From Lantana camara (Eukaryota > Streptophyta > Magnoliopsida > Lamiales > Verbenaceae): 64,000 bases of DNA. The notes beneath the pieces are model-generated. The model saw nothing but the letters and a program-made list of their open reading frames with translations, was not told the DNA's origin and did no database searches. Location: contig CM074855.1 in assembly GCA_037501455.1 (NCBI GenBank), positions 37,791,001 through 37,855,000 on the forward strand. Direction: 5' to 3'. Numbering within the stretch: the first letter of the stretch is position 1; each line of letters begins with the position of its first letter. Made by a program: the position numbers and the translations under genes. Of the stretch, positions 47,772 through 60,036 are shown piece after piece.

Positions 47772-50700
47772 ATGGATAAACGATGGATGGATTTCCCGAG
47801 AACAAGTAGTGAATATCAGAATGGATTGAAATATTTATTGAATTTCGCCTGTTCAAATTCAAATGGGGAGATGATTTTATGCCCGTGTAAAAAGTGTATG
47901 AATACCTTATGTAAAAAGAGGAATGTAGTTAAAGAACATTTTCTTTGGAATGGATTTTTCAGTGGGTACACTAAGTGGATACTTCATGGAGAGTTAGCAT
48001 GTAATGGAGAACATATAACTTATGATTATGGTGTTGGAAATACTTCAGATAATATGCCAGAGATGTTGAATGATGTGTTTGGGAAGTAAAATCAAGTTAG
48101 CACAAAAACCTTACGAAGAAGCTGCAAAATTTTATAAGCTTATGGAGGATGCAAAACAGGAACTTTACCCGGGTTGCCACAAGTTTTCGAAACTGTATTT
48201 TATTGTTCGATTGGTCTAAACCAAGTGTCTCGATAACTGGAGTGATAAATCATTTACTGTGGTACTTGATTTATTACGTGAATCATTTCCAGAAGGTGTT
48301 CAGTTGCCTAAGAATTACTATGAATCTAAAAAGATTCTAAGGGATTTAGGCTTGAATTGCAATAAGATAGATGCTTGTCGCAATGATTGTATGTTATATT
48401 GGGGCGACAATGAAAGCAAAAATAGTTGTACCTGTGGCGAACCCCGATGGATAATGCATGAACTTGAATCAAATTCAGCAGAATCAAGTGATCATAAAGG
48501 TGGTAAAAAAAATTCCTTCGAAGCTTATTTGGCATTTTCCATTAATTCCAAGGCTACAAAGACTCTTTATGAATAAGGAAACAACATCCCTTATGAGGTG
48601 GCATGATGAAGGACGCACTAAGGATGGTGTAATGAGACATCCAGCAGATTCTCCAGCTTGGATTACATTTGATTTTAAGCATCCTGAGTTTGCTAAAGAC
48701 TCACGTAACGTACGGTTGGGTTTGGCTACAGATGGTTTTAATCCTTTCAGAACTATGAATGTTGTACACAGTACATGGCCAGTCATTTTCATTCCATATA
48801 ATTTTCCCCTTAGCGATTGTATAAAGAAATCGTAGTTTTTGTTGTCATTGCTTATACCGAGACCTACTGGACCAGGTAATAATCTCGATGTTTTTTTACA
48901 ACCAGCCATCGCTGAGGTGAAACAGTTATGGGAAACTGGGGTACGTACGTATGATGCTTCTTCTAAAGAGAATTTTCAAATGCGTGTAGCATTGTTATGG
49001 ACTATAAGTGATTTTCCAAGTCTTGCTGCCATATCGGGTGGAGTACTAAGGGACAATTAGCAAGTACAGTGTGTTATACGAATACTAACTCTGTTTGGCT
49101 AGATCACTCTCGTAAATTTTGCTACATGTGCCATCGTATCTTCTTGCCCGAGGATCATCCTTGTCGAAGTGATAAAGGATCATTTGATGGATCAGAGGAG
49201 CATCAAAAAGCGGGGCAATATTTGAGAGGATCTACAACATATAATGATGTAAAGGACATTGAAAATGTGTTTGGGAAAAAGGTTGGTGATCGAAAGCTAC
49301 CTTTTAACTGGAAGAAGAAAAGCATTTTGTTTGATTTGCCGTATTAGGAAACGAACTTAGTGAGACACAATCTGGATGTTATGCATATTGAAAAGAATGT
49401 ATGTGATAAGATCTTGCATACATTACTTGATTCTGATAAGTCAAAGGATAACTACAATGCTCGTTTGGACATGAAGAAGATGGGAATACGAACAAGACTC
49501 CATCCTTTTGTAGATGAGTCTGGGCGAGAATGGTTTCCATCAACATCATTTGCATTGGACAAAAAAGAGAAGGAAAGTTTCTGTAAACTATTGAAAAATA
49601 ATAGTGTTCCCGATGGCTACGCATCAAATATTTCTCGATGTTTACATTTAAAACCACCAAGGATTTTTTGTCTCAAGAGTCATGACGGCCATGTGTTAAT
49701 GCAACAATTACTACCTTTATCTTTGCGTAGACTTTTGCCAAAGCCAATACGTTATTCACTTATTCAACTAAGTTGTTACTTTGGAGACCTGTGTTCTAAA
49801 AAACTCCATCACAAGGAGTTGGCTCGATTAGAAAAAGATATTGTTGTCATACTGTGTAAGTTGGAAAAAATATTTCCACCATCATTTTTTGATATCATGG
49901 TTGATTTAACTATGCATTTGGTTACAGAGGCAAAGTTAGCTGGTCCTGTTCATTACCGTTGGATGTACCCTATTGAAAGGTAAGTGTAGACATAAATATC
50001 TATAATTTAATTTATGGTTATGTTTTATTACTTCACATTGTATTGATGATCAAATTTTATCACCTTGTAGGTATTTAAGTACTTTGAAATCATACGTACG
50101 GAATAGAGGACAACCAGAAGGTTCAATTGCCGAAGGGTACTTGGCAGAGGAATGTTTATCCTTTTGTGCACTATATTTTGATGAAAAAGTAGAAACTAGG
50201 CTTAATCGAGCAAGCCGAAATGACGATTTTCGGTGTGTATCAACTGAAAAAGGCGTTTATATTTTCTCAATGTCTGGGAATCCCCTATGGAATGGGAAGC
50301 CAATTATTTTGGACAATGACCAATTAACAAGGGCTCACCGATATGTGTTATTCAATTGCGATGAAACTCAACAGTACAGAGAGTAAGCATCATTAACTAA
50401 TTTCTTTTCCATATACGACTTAACAAATACTTATAATTTTTGTATACTTGTAATCAGCGAACATGAAACTCAAATTAGGCATAAAAAATGCTGTTCTACG
50501 GAGCACGAAATTAAAAGAATACATGTTGATTCCTTTGCTAGTTGGTTTAAGGATCGTGTAAGTTAACATAATTATTTATAACATTTATAGTTTCACTGCA
50601 CTTATCTCTGTTCTTTAGTTTCTTTTTGACATTTATTAATATTTTTAACACAGATTGAAGTATTAAATGAAAGTGAAGACGAAGCAATGTTAAATGATAT

Positions 50701-51313
50701 AAAAAGACTTGCAAGAGGGCCTGTTCCTGTTGGTAGAAGATATAAAGGTTTTAAAGTAAATGGATTTCGTTTTCATACAAAGGATGTGGAGAGGAAAAGG
50801 ATAACACAAAATTGTGGAGTTATGGTTAGTGCAACTATGACGATTTTTGCAAGCAAAAAGGACAGGAGACCTATCTTAGAAGAAATGGTGTATTATGGAG
50901 TGTTAAAGGATGTAATAGAATTAGATTACACAGGCGGTAAAAAGATTGTATTGTTTGATTGTGACTGGGTATCGAAGGGCAACAGGCTTAAAGAGGATGA
51001 AGATGGGTTTACACTGACCAATTTTTCAAATATTAGGCGTCAAAAAGAGTCTTATGTTCTTGCATCCCAAGCTGAATAAGTATTTTATGTTGAAGATGCC
51101 ACGGAAAAGGATTGGCAAGTTGTGTTTAAAACTAAGGCTAGAGAGAAGATCGATGATGATTTTGACACCCTTTTACAAAGCGAAACTTGCAGCAAGGTTC
51201 AAATCAACGAAAATGAAAATGTTATGTGGATTCGTGATGGGGCCACAATAATTCCCGTTGATAGCTTAGAAAGTTTAAGTACTACTGATTTGGAAGATCC
51301 AGGATATGTTTAA
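47772..51313 (+). pseudogene. TNP2-type CACTA transposase, degenerate
   Basis: The protein order is that of plant TNP2 genes: a transposase-associated N-terminal domain (from 47772, MDKRWMDFPR, with CPCKKC), the Transposase_21 core (about 48600-49350; HPADSPAWITFD, GLATDGFNPF, DVMHIEKNVCDK), a DUF4218-like region (about 49640-50230) and a DUF4216-like region (about 50700-51120). Three introns with GT-AG borders fit at 49980-50070, 50383-50457 and 50558-50653. Damage: frameshifts near 48090-48105, in the A8 run at 48505-48512, and near 49034-49042; in-frame stops at 48217-48219, 48833-48835, 49345-49347 and 51077-51079. Two of these look like TGG to TAG and CAA to TAA changes. Not functional as it stands. 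Confidence 0.88.
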
Positions 51314-52787
51314 TCAATTAAGAGGATAAACTGTAGAAACTTCAATTTTAGTAGTAGTTTTTTTTTATTTATTTTTCTGGTCAGCAGTAGTTTTATATAT
51401 TGTACATACATGATCTTTGCTATTTCATTTAACTTTAAACTTTGCTATAGTTAAGGCAAGGACTAGGCAGAACAGATTCAAGAAGCCTGTTAGACGAGCC
51501 GCCCGGGGGGGGGGGTGTAACATCCAGCTCGTCCGGCCTTTCCAGGTACGCCTTCACGGGTGAGCTATGTGCGCTTTTAATTATTTAATTATGTGAATTC
51601 TGTGTTTATTATACTTACTAAGTGATATATTTTAATTACTTGAAACTTATTTGACCTTATGTGATTTACTTATACGTGTTCGTTTTCTTTGTTTCGTTCT
51701 TGCCCCGTTTATGTCCGTTTTCATTTTTGATTTTTGTGACTGCGTGTTATGCGTGACTTATATGTGTTATGAATGAGTCTTTATGTTCGTTACTTGTTTT
51801 TGAGTTCGTTTGATACGGTTTTGAAACCGTTTTATGTTTTAGGGACATAAGGGCCCAACGAGCTTTAAGGCACCTTGTGTTCCGGAAGGCCTAACTTGAG
51901 CTCGGGAATTCGGATTTGAATTCCGGAAGATGCATTGGACTCGTATCGAAGAAAGAAAGATGAATAATCAAGATTCATTTTCTTCTAATCCCATTTGATT
52001 CCCCATTTTTCGACCGGAACGAGCCCTTGTGCTTAAGAGTACCCCTTTTGTTGGCTAATCTTCACTTGTGGGGCCCCATTTAACCCTAATTAAGCTTCTA
52101 ACCTTGACTTATATGTATCTAACCATCCCTCACTCTCTCCCACTCCCTCATTTCGTCCCACACCCAAAGAAAAAGAAGGGAAAGTGCAGCAACCTCATCT
52201 CCAAGAAGAGAAGGAAGAGAAGAGAAACCCTTTTGGCCATTTTTGAAGACTTTGAGCTCAAATCACATCCATATCTTCCCAAATTTGAAAGGTAAGCTCA
52301 TGATGTTATTCTACTCCATATCCTCTCTCTTTTGTATGCTTTTGAGTTTATTTCCATGGTGGGCTGATGAGATTTGGCAAGCATGTGAATAGTAGAAGTT
52401 GGATGAATTTGATGATTCTTGCTTCTTTCTTGATTCTCTTGAGTTTGGGTGATGATATGTTGCTCCTATGACATGATTCCTAGCATTTATTGCTTCTCCT
52501 TTCATGGTAGTTGAGATAGGATTTATTGGCCATTAATGAATGCTTGAGAATTGGATGATAAATTGATGCATTTCTTCCCCCTTTCGTTGCTTTGTTTCTT
52601 GAATATTCGGTGGCTGAACTTGTTACTTCTTGTATGGCATGAATCTATGATGAATTGGTGTTATATTGATGTATGTTAAGTGTGCTTTCATAGGCCTAAG
52701 AGACTCCTTTAAGCAAGAACCGAAATCCCCTGTTTTTCTCTCCAAAAACTGAACTGCTTCTTCGTTATTTTTTCAGCCCCGAACGCA

Positions 52788-52918
52788 TGACACGGCCGTG
52801 TCATGTTATAACTAGAAATGGACACGGTCGTGTCAGGCTCTCGACTTTGGGTCCTGATTTTATTTAAACCGGACACGGCCGTGTCCAATTCCTATGCATT
52901 TTGGACGAGGTCGTGTCC
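52788..52918 (+). repeat. Four-palindrome array, solo LTR I
   Basis: Copies of GGACACGGCCGTGTCC or variants lie at 52788-52803, 52820-52835, 52871-52886 and 52903-52918. Centre spacings are 32, 51 and 32 bp. The first is the perfect palindrome TGACACGGCCGTGTCA. Confidence 0.9.
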
Positions 52919-53232
52919 ACTTAGTAGGTGATGACCGGGAGGAGTTTCTTTCGTCGTTTCGTTGCTTCTTGTTGATCTTTCTTGCCTCGTTTATGATGTG
53001 TATGCATGATTAACTTGTTGTATGATGTGTTAAGCTTGATCTCGTGCATTTATGGTTTATTCTTTGCCCTCGGTTACGAGATAGGACCTTATATGCCTTG
53101 ATTGCTCCTATATGACCTAATGTGGATTCATTTCATACTCTTTGCATCATAAACATACATACGCATCTGCCGAGCGTCTAATGTGGTTCATATTGAGTCT
53201 AAGTTTGTCTTTTGTCTTTGCTTTGCCTTTAG

Positions 53233-53304
53233 GTTCGTTCCTTGGTTGGCGAGGTTGTCTTTTAGGCGTCTGTTTGCTTCCTTTGTTCCCGTTGCTTCTC
53301 GGAG
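53233..53304 (+). other. Exon-like block in solo LTR I
   Basis: 72 nt between TTGCCTTTAG and CGGAG/GTGAGGTTTC. Confidence 0.48.
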
Positions 53305-54997
53305 GTGAGGTTTCTTTCTTTTTAGCTATTATGACCTACAACCCAACATGTAATTTAAGCCCGCATGCGAACAATATATATGTGTAAATAAGTGTTCGAT
53401 ATGTATTTTGCGGGAATTGGCCCTTTTGTTATAAATCCATTGAAAATGCTTTTATGTATAAGTAAGCTATTTTCGTTCTTTTGTTTTGAAAAGGGTTGGC
53501 GTGTGTTCGTGTTAAGTTTTGGCAAGATTAACTTTTTGTGATAAGTATACGCTTTGTAAGATGTGTGTGTGAGTTATGTGATCAGTTTGGGCCCCGGAGA
53601 AGTGGTATGTGATCTCGGGTCGGCCATGGGGTCACCGGGCTCTCTCATCAACACGACTCCATTCACGAGAGACTTAGTTCTCCTATGCGGACGGAGCACT
53701 TTAAGGTTGGCCGTCGAAGGAACAGGGCGGGATTGTAGCACCCGGGACGATAGGCACCACATCCCCCGCACTATGAGTCTAATCCACATATGAAATAGGC
53801 AGTCCACACATGAATCGGACTCACAGCGAACGGGTGACAATCAAAAGAACAGTCCTGACTAGGCGGAAGCTAACCCTGGGACAATCAACAAAAACCAAAA
53901 TGCGGAAGCAAGGAAATCATTTATGTAATATCCATGAAACAAATGAAATCCAATACGAACATAAATACGGGTTCCACTAATCAGTACACCTGTCCTAACC
54001 TGTCCCGATTCAATACAAGGAAACAATCGTAACAACGGGTTCAACTGGCTCCAGAACCTGTCCTAACCTGTCCCGAAATAATATCAATTCAATAAGGGCA
54101 CACCGGCCAACAATAATAAATCAATAATTAATCAATACAGTATTTAAAGACAATATAGTATGCAGTGAGTGTAAATGAGTGAGACTAGAACAATGACTCG
54201 ACACTCTAACTCCGCCTAGTAACCAACACCTGCAAAAGAAACTGGAAAAAGGGGGAAAGAGGGGTCAGTCTCTAGAAGACTGAGCGAGCAGGAGCGATAC
54301 ATATCATATAGAAACATGCACATGAAAGTCATAAATCCCGAGCAAGGTTTTATTTAAAGTTAGTTCCCAAAAAGGGGCAAAAGAATGACTCAGCAATGCT
54401 CAGACTTTACGACTATTCATATTAAATTCATTAAGCTCAAAAATCTTATTCAATCAATAAGGCTCGGCGAGTGAGCGTGCACAATCTCCAACCAAACTCC
54501 GACCGTGTATGACAAATATCATTAATACATTAAATAGGTGATCATGCAATATATCATAATACACACAGATCACATCTCATGTCCTAAATATTCGTTTGGG
54601 CAATCCGTTTCCCGGCCTTCCCGTATAATGCCTATCAATTATAATCAATCAATCAATCAATCATTTTCAATCATAAATAAGTTCCAACCTTCTTCCTCCG
54701 GGTTGGTGGTGGGTTTGCAAGGCCCGACCACCCAATCATTGGCCAAAAGGGGTTACATGACTCCCCAGATGGCACTCAGCTCCCTTTCCCCGCCAATCTC
54801 CTGACGAGGTCCGGTACCGCCGTTCAATAGTGGGACTAGTGTGAGGGTTTACCATCAGCCCTTGCCTCCTCGGGTCCCCACTCACACCAAGCCCCTGGGC
54901 CCCATTCTGTGCAATCAATCAATCATTCTTTCTTTTCTCGCCCAAACATTTGATCCATAAGAATCATACCATATTTCATAATCCATTTGAAAAGGGG

Positions 54998-55090
54998 TTT
55001 ACTCGATCAATATTTATTCGATCAATCAATATTTACTCGATCAATATTTACTCGATCAATCAATATTTACTCGATCAATATTTACTCGAT
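54998..55090 (-). repeat. Short tandem repeat in solo LTR H
   Basis: About five copies of ATTTACTCGATCAAT, some with an extra CAAT. A simple AATC run also occurs at 54640-54665. Confidence 0.8.
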
Positions 55091-55196
55091 GACTTTACTT
55101 TAAAAGTAACATATATATAATCATAAGGTTTTGGCCAAAGCTTTTCACATAAGGGTTGTAGGGTTTGATATGTAACTAGAACGAAAACACCCTCAC

Positions 55197-55260
55197 TTGG
55201 AATACCACGAGACAAGAAACAAGAGCAATACGGGTGCCTATTCAATTTGGAAGTCTCCGC
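55197..55260 (-). other. Exon-like block in solo LTR H
   Basis: On the minus strand, 64 nt between TTTCCAAG and TTCCAA/GTGAGGGTG. Confidence 0.45.
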
Positions 55261-58259
55261 CTTGGAAACAAACTGTACAAGAGAAGGAACAATGTGTACT
55301 GGTGAGAATTGACTCAATATGAAACCACATAGACGCACGGCAATGCTAAACACATGATATGAGAGGTATAAGAAGTAAAATGATGTTATGGAGTTACATA
55401 ATCAAGTAATTCGTTCAAGTACATTCCATACATGAGGGTTTCAAGCCCAATCATTTCATATCTTTCATAATTCCTTGCAATCAAGTCATGAACTTCATAT
55501 AACATTTATAACTCAAGTATATTAGGTTTACAATTATAAAATAAACAAAATAGAGTCATTCAAATCATTTAAATCTCACAAAGTCGCATATCAATTCCAA
55601 CTATATCAATTTTATATAATTCACACTTGGCATACTCAATTCATATATCACTAAACGGATTCAATTACAAGGTTACCTAATTAAATCAAACAATATTCAT
55701 ATTGTTTACAAAATTACACATATACTCCCTCAAGTTAGACAAATAGCTCAAATACGGCATATCGGAGTTCAAATTGCAAATCAAAGCATCAACATATATC
55801 ATAGTTCATTTAATACATGCTTTCGTACACATTGGAATTCATATTGATCGACAAATCAAGCAATTGACAATTCATTGCAATTAAAACAATTAATTTCAGT
55901 TAAATAGAAATACACAAAATAAATCACAACAAATCAACCGGGCATCCGATCGACGAACGGAAAGGCGCGTTGGACTCACCACAACGAAAGGGACCTTCTG
56001 TCCGAAAGTCATCGGAATGCCGCTACGGTAGTCGGTCGAACAGCCACCGGCCGCCACCGGAACACCGCCTCCGGTGGTCGGAAAAATCCTCAGAAGGACA
56101 AAAACGTGCGTCTCGGCCTGCTCAACAAAAGCCCTCAATCAATTTCAGAAAATACCAAACACGCCGGACTTCGTTGACGACAAACCAAACTTAAATCCAA
56201 GGACAAAAACTGAAATTAAACGTAAACCGTAAAACGAAAATGAAATCCGAGCATACCGTTGGAAAGCTTGTAACAAGCCCTACAAAAGCCCCAAGTCCAA
56301 TCGCCGGAAAAACCACCGGAAAATCAGACCGCCGGTCCAGGCCCGGTCCACCACCGGTCCACCGCCGTCGGCCGGTTCTCGGAACTCCGTCGATGCCATC
56401 CGCTAAGTCTCGTCATTCCAAGCAACTTTGGTGAAGAATCCACCACCAAAACCGGACGGGAAAAGAGCCCAACTTGCCGCCGAAGTTCAGCCGCTGCGCC
56501 ACCACCGATTCGGCCATCTCTGCCGCGGTTCGCTCAAAAAGGAGGCCGGAAATGGAACGGGAAGGGTCGAAAACGTGGGGTTGGGTGGTTGTTGGCTGGC
56601 GAGGGTCGCCGGAACGCCGCCGGCGAAGAGGAGGTGCAAACCGCCACCTTCGGACCACCGTTGCGCCGCCGCTGGTCAATTTCAGGCCACGAAACTGGTA
56701 CGGTTGTGACGGGCTCGTCGAGCTGATAAATTTCCACTAATGGTTCGTCGAATTCCGCCGAGAAATGAGGGAGAACGAGCATGTGTGTGTTTTCACACCT
56801 TCACTGTGTGTGAATAGTACCTATCGTTGGAGGAAGACGATGAAGGCTGCTGATCTGATTTGGCATGCAAAACGAGGAAATCCGAGTATATATCTCGGGT
56901 CCTCGTACGCAGAAACGGTCGGAAGAACGGGCTAACGAAGTCAGAATTGGGCAAACTTAGAGTCTACGGACTCGTCTCGATGCCCCGAACGCAAAGGAGG
57001 GGTCAAAGAAGTCAAAATCTCTACCGAACGAGAAGTGACCGGAGAAACCCCCTTAAAAGAAAAAAATTACAAAAAGGGCCCTAACTCTAAAAGAGTTCAA
57101 AAGTGGGTCACACAACGCACCAATCACATAATTAAACACATAAAAAGGTTAGAAAGTGACGTACCTTATTTATCGAATGAGCGGGGCGTTACAGGGATCC
57201 TCCGGTTCATCAGTTTTGTTCTGTGGAGGGCGGAGAGGGGCACATCTCTTCCCCAATGGTGTAAAGGTGGGATTGTTTATGAGTTTTGTTTTGGTATGAG
57301 TAAGTGTGTGAGAACTCGTTCTCGCCGTGTGGTTACGTTTATGTTTTGCTTATGTATCTGTTATGGTTTGTGAAACGGGGTGGACTCATAACTTCTAAAA
57401 CATGGTAGACTTTGGCCTTCGGTCCTAAACCTTTCTTCGTATATATATATATATAGTATCACTGGTTAAACTCTTTTGGAGTGCAAAAACACCCCCGGTT
57501 CGTGAACACTTTCGATTTGAATATGCTATGCTCCTACTTATACGTATGTGTGCATGTGTAGCCCCCTCACCAGTCTCTAGGACTAACCCTCGTTGCTTCT
57601 TTTCTTTTTTCCCCTTTTGTTTTGAGCTTTGCAGGTGCTCGGTTGAGAGTTTGGCTAGGCGGCGGTCGTCTTTCAAGTCTTGGGAGTTGTTCGAGTCGTT
57701 GTAGAGTCCTTGCATTTGCATATTTACTTTTTCGCTTTGGTACTACGTATACTTGGTACTATGTATAAATACTTATAAGCTATGTTTTTGTAATTTGAAG
57801 CTATGCATGTCCTATTTGGCCCAGAGTAGGCAAAGCATGATGTAAACAGTTTATTTTACCTTAAGTTTGTATGTATAGATTTGGTTTTCTTATGTGATCC
57901 TGCAGCTTCCGCACTTTCGGTTTATTTTGTTGCGCACTCTGTTCAGGGTCTAGATCGCCTAGCCTAGAGTTGATTTTGTTTGTCACCCGTTCGCCATGGT
58001 TCAATGCGGGAGTGGAGTTCCCATTTCGTTAACCGTGTTAGTCTATGGTGCGGGGGATGTGGCACCTTCCGCTCCGGGGTGCTACACGCGGGGGTGGGGG
58101 GGAGGGGGCAGTTTCAACAGGAGTGGTCCGTGGACAACATGAAAACACCAGTAAGTTTACTTAAATCATTACAAATCTATTTCATTTTAGTAATTTAAGT
58201 GAATGTTGCTTATTTCTAGTTCCACAGGCTGATCATAGACAAGCTAATCGTACAAGAAA

Positions 58260-59940
58260 TGTAACGCCCCGGTTTTTAATTCGTTTGAATATGCCGTATG
58301 TTTTTATAAATTGCGCAATTAATTATTTAATTATGTGATTAATTGTTTATAAGTGTTTTACATATTTAATTTTATTATAAATTTTTATTAGTTTATTTTA
58401 TTTTATTTTATAATTTTATTTCGTTAATTAATTTACTTAATTGATAACTAAGAGTTAAGGTTAATTAATTATGTTTTTAATTATACTAATTAATTTTATC
58501 ATTTAAAATCATGGACTTTTATTTAATTTGAAATACAATTTAATTTTATTATTTAAATGGTAATGTTATGAAATTGTTACGTTTGCGCATGAGTGTTTCA
58601 ATTGTGCGTCGTTCTTATATGATTTGATATCGAAAATTCATGAAAATTTATTATGTTGTAGATTTATGTGTTATGAAAATGTTTATATGCTCGTTTTATG
58701 TTTTCGACTTCGTTTGACGTGGTAACGAATTTATTTTGAATTGTGGATCCAAATCGGGGGCTTACGAGTAATTATCGCACCATTGGTTCCGTATTTGATA
58801 TCTTGAGCTAGGAAACTCGGATTCGAGTTTCCTCAACTTCGCTGAACTCGCAACAAAAATTATAGTTTAAGGAACTTAGCCTTATATTTTTCCACAGTTA
58901 TTTGAACCTCCGAAATTCAACCGAAACACGAAACGGAAAGTAAATCTGCCACATTCTACTAAAATGATCATATCTTATTCAAACCTTGACCAAATTAATT
59001 ATGGTTTGATTCCTTAGAACCCTAACTCAACCCTCTAACCAGCCTTTATCACCCCAAACCGAGATAACCCTCATTCCTTGGAGAAAATTCAGACAAAACC
59101 TTCTGCTCTCCAGTCATTCCAGTAACTCATGCCAACCTTGGAGATTCAAGCTCAAATCTCTTCCATCTTCCATCCAATTCACAAGGTGAGTTAAGGGTTG
59201 TGATATACACTTATTATGTGTCATTTTAAGCCATGTTTCCTTGAATTTAAGCTGGTATACTTGGAGATTTGAGGATATACATGAATAGTTAGGTTAAAGA
59301 TGATTTCTTAATCTCTTTGATTCCTTGAAGCTTTTGATTGTTTTAAATCATCAAATTGATCACTTTAACTTCTTTCTTGCATTTATGGACTTGTATTTTG
59401 TGGTAGTTGAGGTTTTGTTGAGATACCATTAATGAACTTTGGTAAGAAATGCATGAAAACGGAACTTGATTCTCCTTCTCGCGTGTATGAAGTTTGCTAC
59501 GGTTTTAAGGCAGGAATAGGGATTGAATTGCGGAGTATTTTCTGTACCTTCTTACCTTGATACACTAGCTTGATTGTTGGTTGAAGCTTTGTGTTGATGT
59601 GCCCTGTTTTGTTCTTGTCGAAGACCTGCTGTAGCTGCTGTTATGTTTCACGTTTGTACCCTCTCCCCGAGCGGGGAGAGTTGTGCTTGAAAAGTCTCCG
59701 GCCGGGGACTTACCCATCACTTTTGCCCAGTAGCTTTTTCCCCGGCCGGGGAAATGTGAAGAGGAAATTTCCCCCGGGCGGGGAGATCCATTTTTGGAGT
59801 TTAACTGTTGGACTTTTCTTACTTTGCATGTCTGTGTTGTATATATATATATTTATATACTTATACTATGTGCATAACTTTGTATTTGTTTATGAATGTG
59901 GTGCATATTATATATATATCTATGTATATAAACTTTGCAA
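58260..59940 (+). mobile_element. Element K: LTR, truncated at its 3' side
   Basis: Begins TGTAACGCCCCGG inside J. It has a leader donor at 59186 (CACAAG then GTGAGT) and a palindrome array at 59661-59785. The exon-like block, CACTCAG motif and terminal GTGCGGGGG motif expected further on are missing; the sequence runs into a microsatellite instead. The left duplication would be agaaa (58255-58259). No coding region. Confidence 0.68.
59661..59785 (+). repeat. Four-palindrome array, element K
   Basis: Inverted pairs of the type TTCCCCGGCCGGGGAA are centred near 59670.5, 59701.5, 59745.5 and 59777. Spacings are 31, 44 and 31.5 bp. Confidence 0.87.
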
Positions 59941-59952
59941 TACCTATATACG

Positions 59953-59984
<32 letters not shown>

Positions 59985-59989
59985 CAATT

Positions 59990-60036
<47 letters not shown>
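59941..60036 (+). repeat. GT and AT microsatellites
   Basis: A (GT) run of about 11 units is followed by an (AT) run of about 20 units. The surrounding 59840-60290 is also rich in TATA and TGCA steps. No gene is seen. Confidence 0.95.

Larger units (their letters stand above)
53734..57193 (-). mobile_element. Element H: solo LTR, minus strand
   Basis: A single 3.46-kb LTR in reverse orientation: plus-strand start TGTAGCACCC, end GGGGCGTTACA, duplication gggat at 53729-53733 and 57194-57198. It carries CCACATCCCCCGCAC near 53758, two copies of the CCTGTCCTAACCTGTCCCG motif, an exon-like block at 55197-55260, a tandem repeat near 55000-55090, and a GC-rich leader (55970-56720). The leader resembles that of G in opposite orientation. 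No coding region is supported. Confidence 0.87.
51516..58086 (+). mobile_element. Element I: solo LTR, interrupted by H
   Basis: Begins TGTAACATCCAGC and ends GGGGTGCTACA; about 3.1 kb after removal of H. It has a leader donor at 52292 (GAAAG then GTAAGC), a palindrome set at 52788-52918, an exon-like block at 53233-53304, a CCCCCTCAC-CAGTC motif near 57562, an acceptor near 57634 (TTTGCAG), and GTGCGGGGGATGTGG near 58048. No clear target duplication: the left flank is a G run and the right flank CGCGG. Confidence 0.78.
44610..58259 (+). mobile_element. Element J: CACTA (En/Spm) DNA transposon, left end and body
   Basis: It starts with the classic terminal CACTACTACAAAAA, followed by subterminal repeats and a TNP2-type transposase gene. 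It is interrupted by LTRs I (with H inside) and K. The right terminal repeat is not in the window. The expected 3-bp duplication would be AAA on the left. Bases 44880-47771 between the end and the transposase show no coding region I can recognise; they are probably leader and intron sequence. Confidence 0.88.
51455..58259 (+). pseudogene. Possible second CACTA gene, exon split by LTR I
   Basis: From about 51455 a lysine- and arginine-rich frame (RQNRFKKPVRRAAR) runs into a G-rich stretch and stops at LTR I. It may resume at 58087 with glycine-rich codons. A 69-bp GT-AG intron fits at 58151-58219, and an open stretch continues to the K insertion. The position behind TNP2 suits the regulatory (TNP1-like) gene of CACTA elements, but sequence similarity alone does not establish that. 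Confidence 0.4.
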
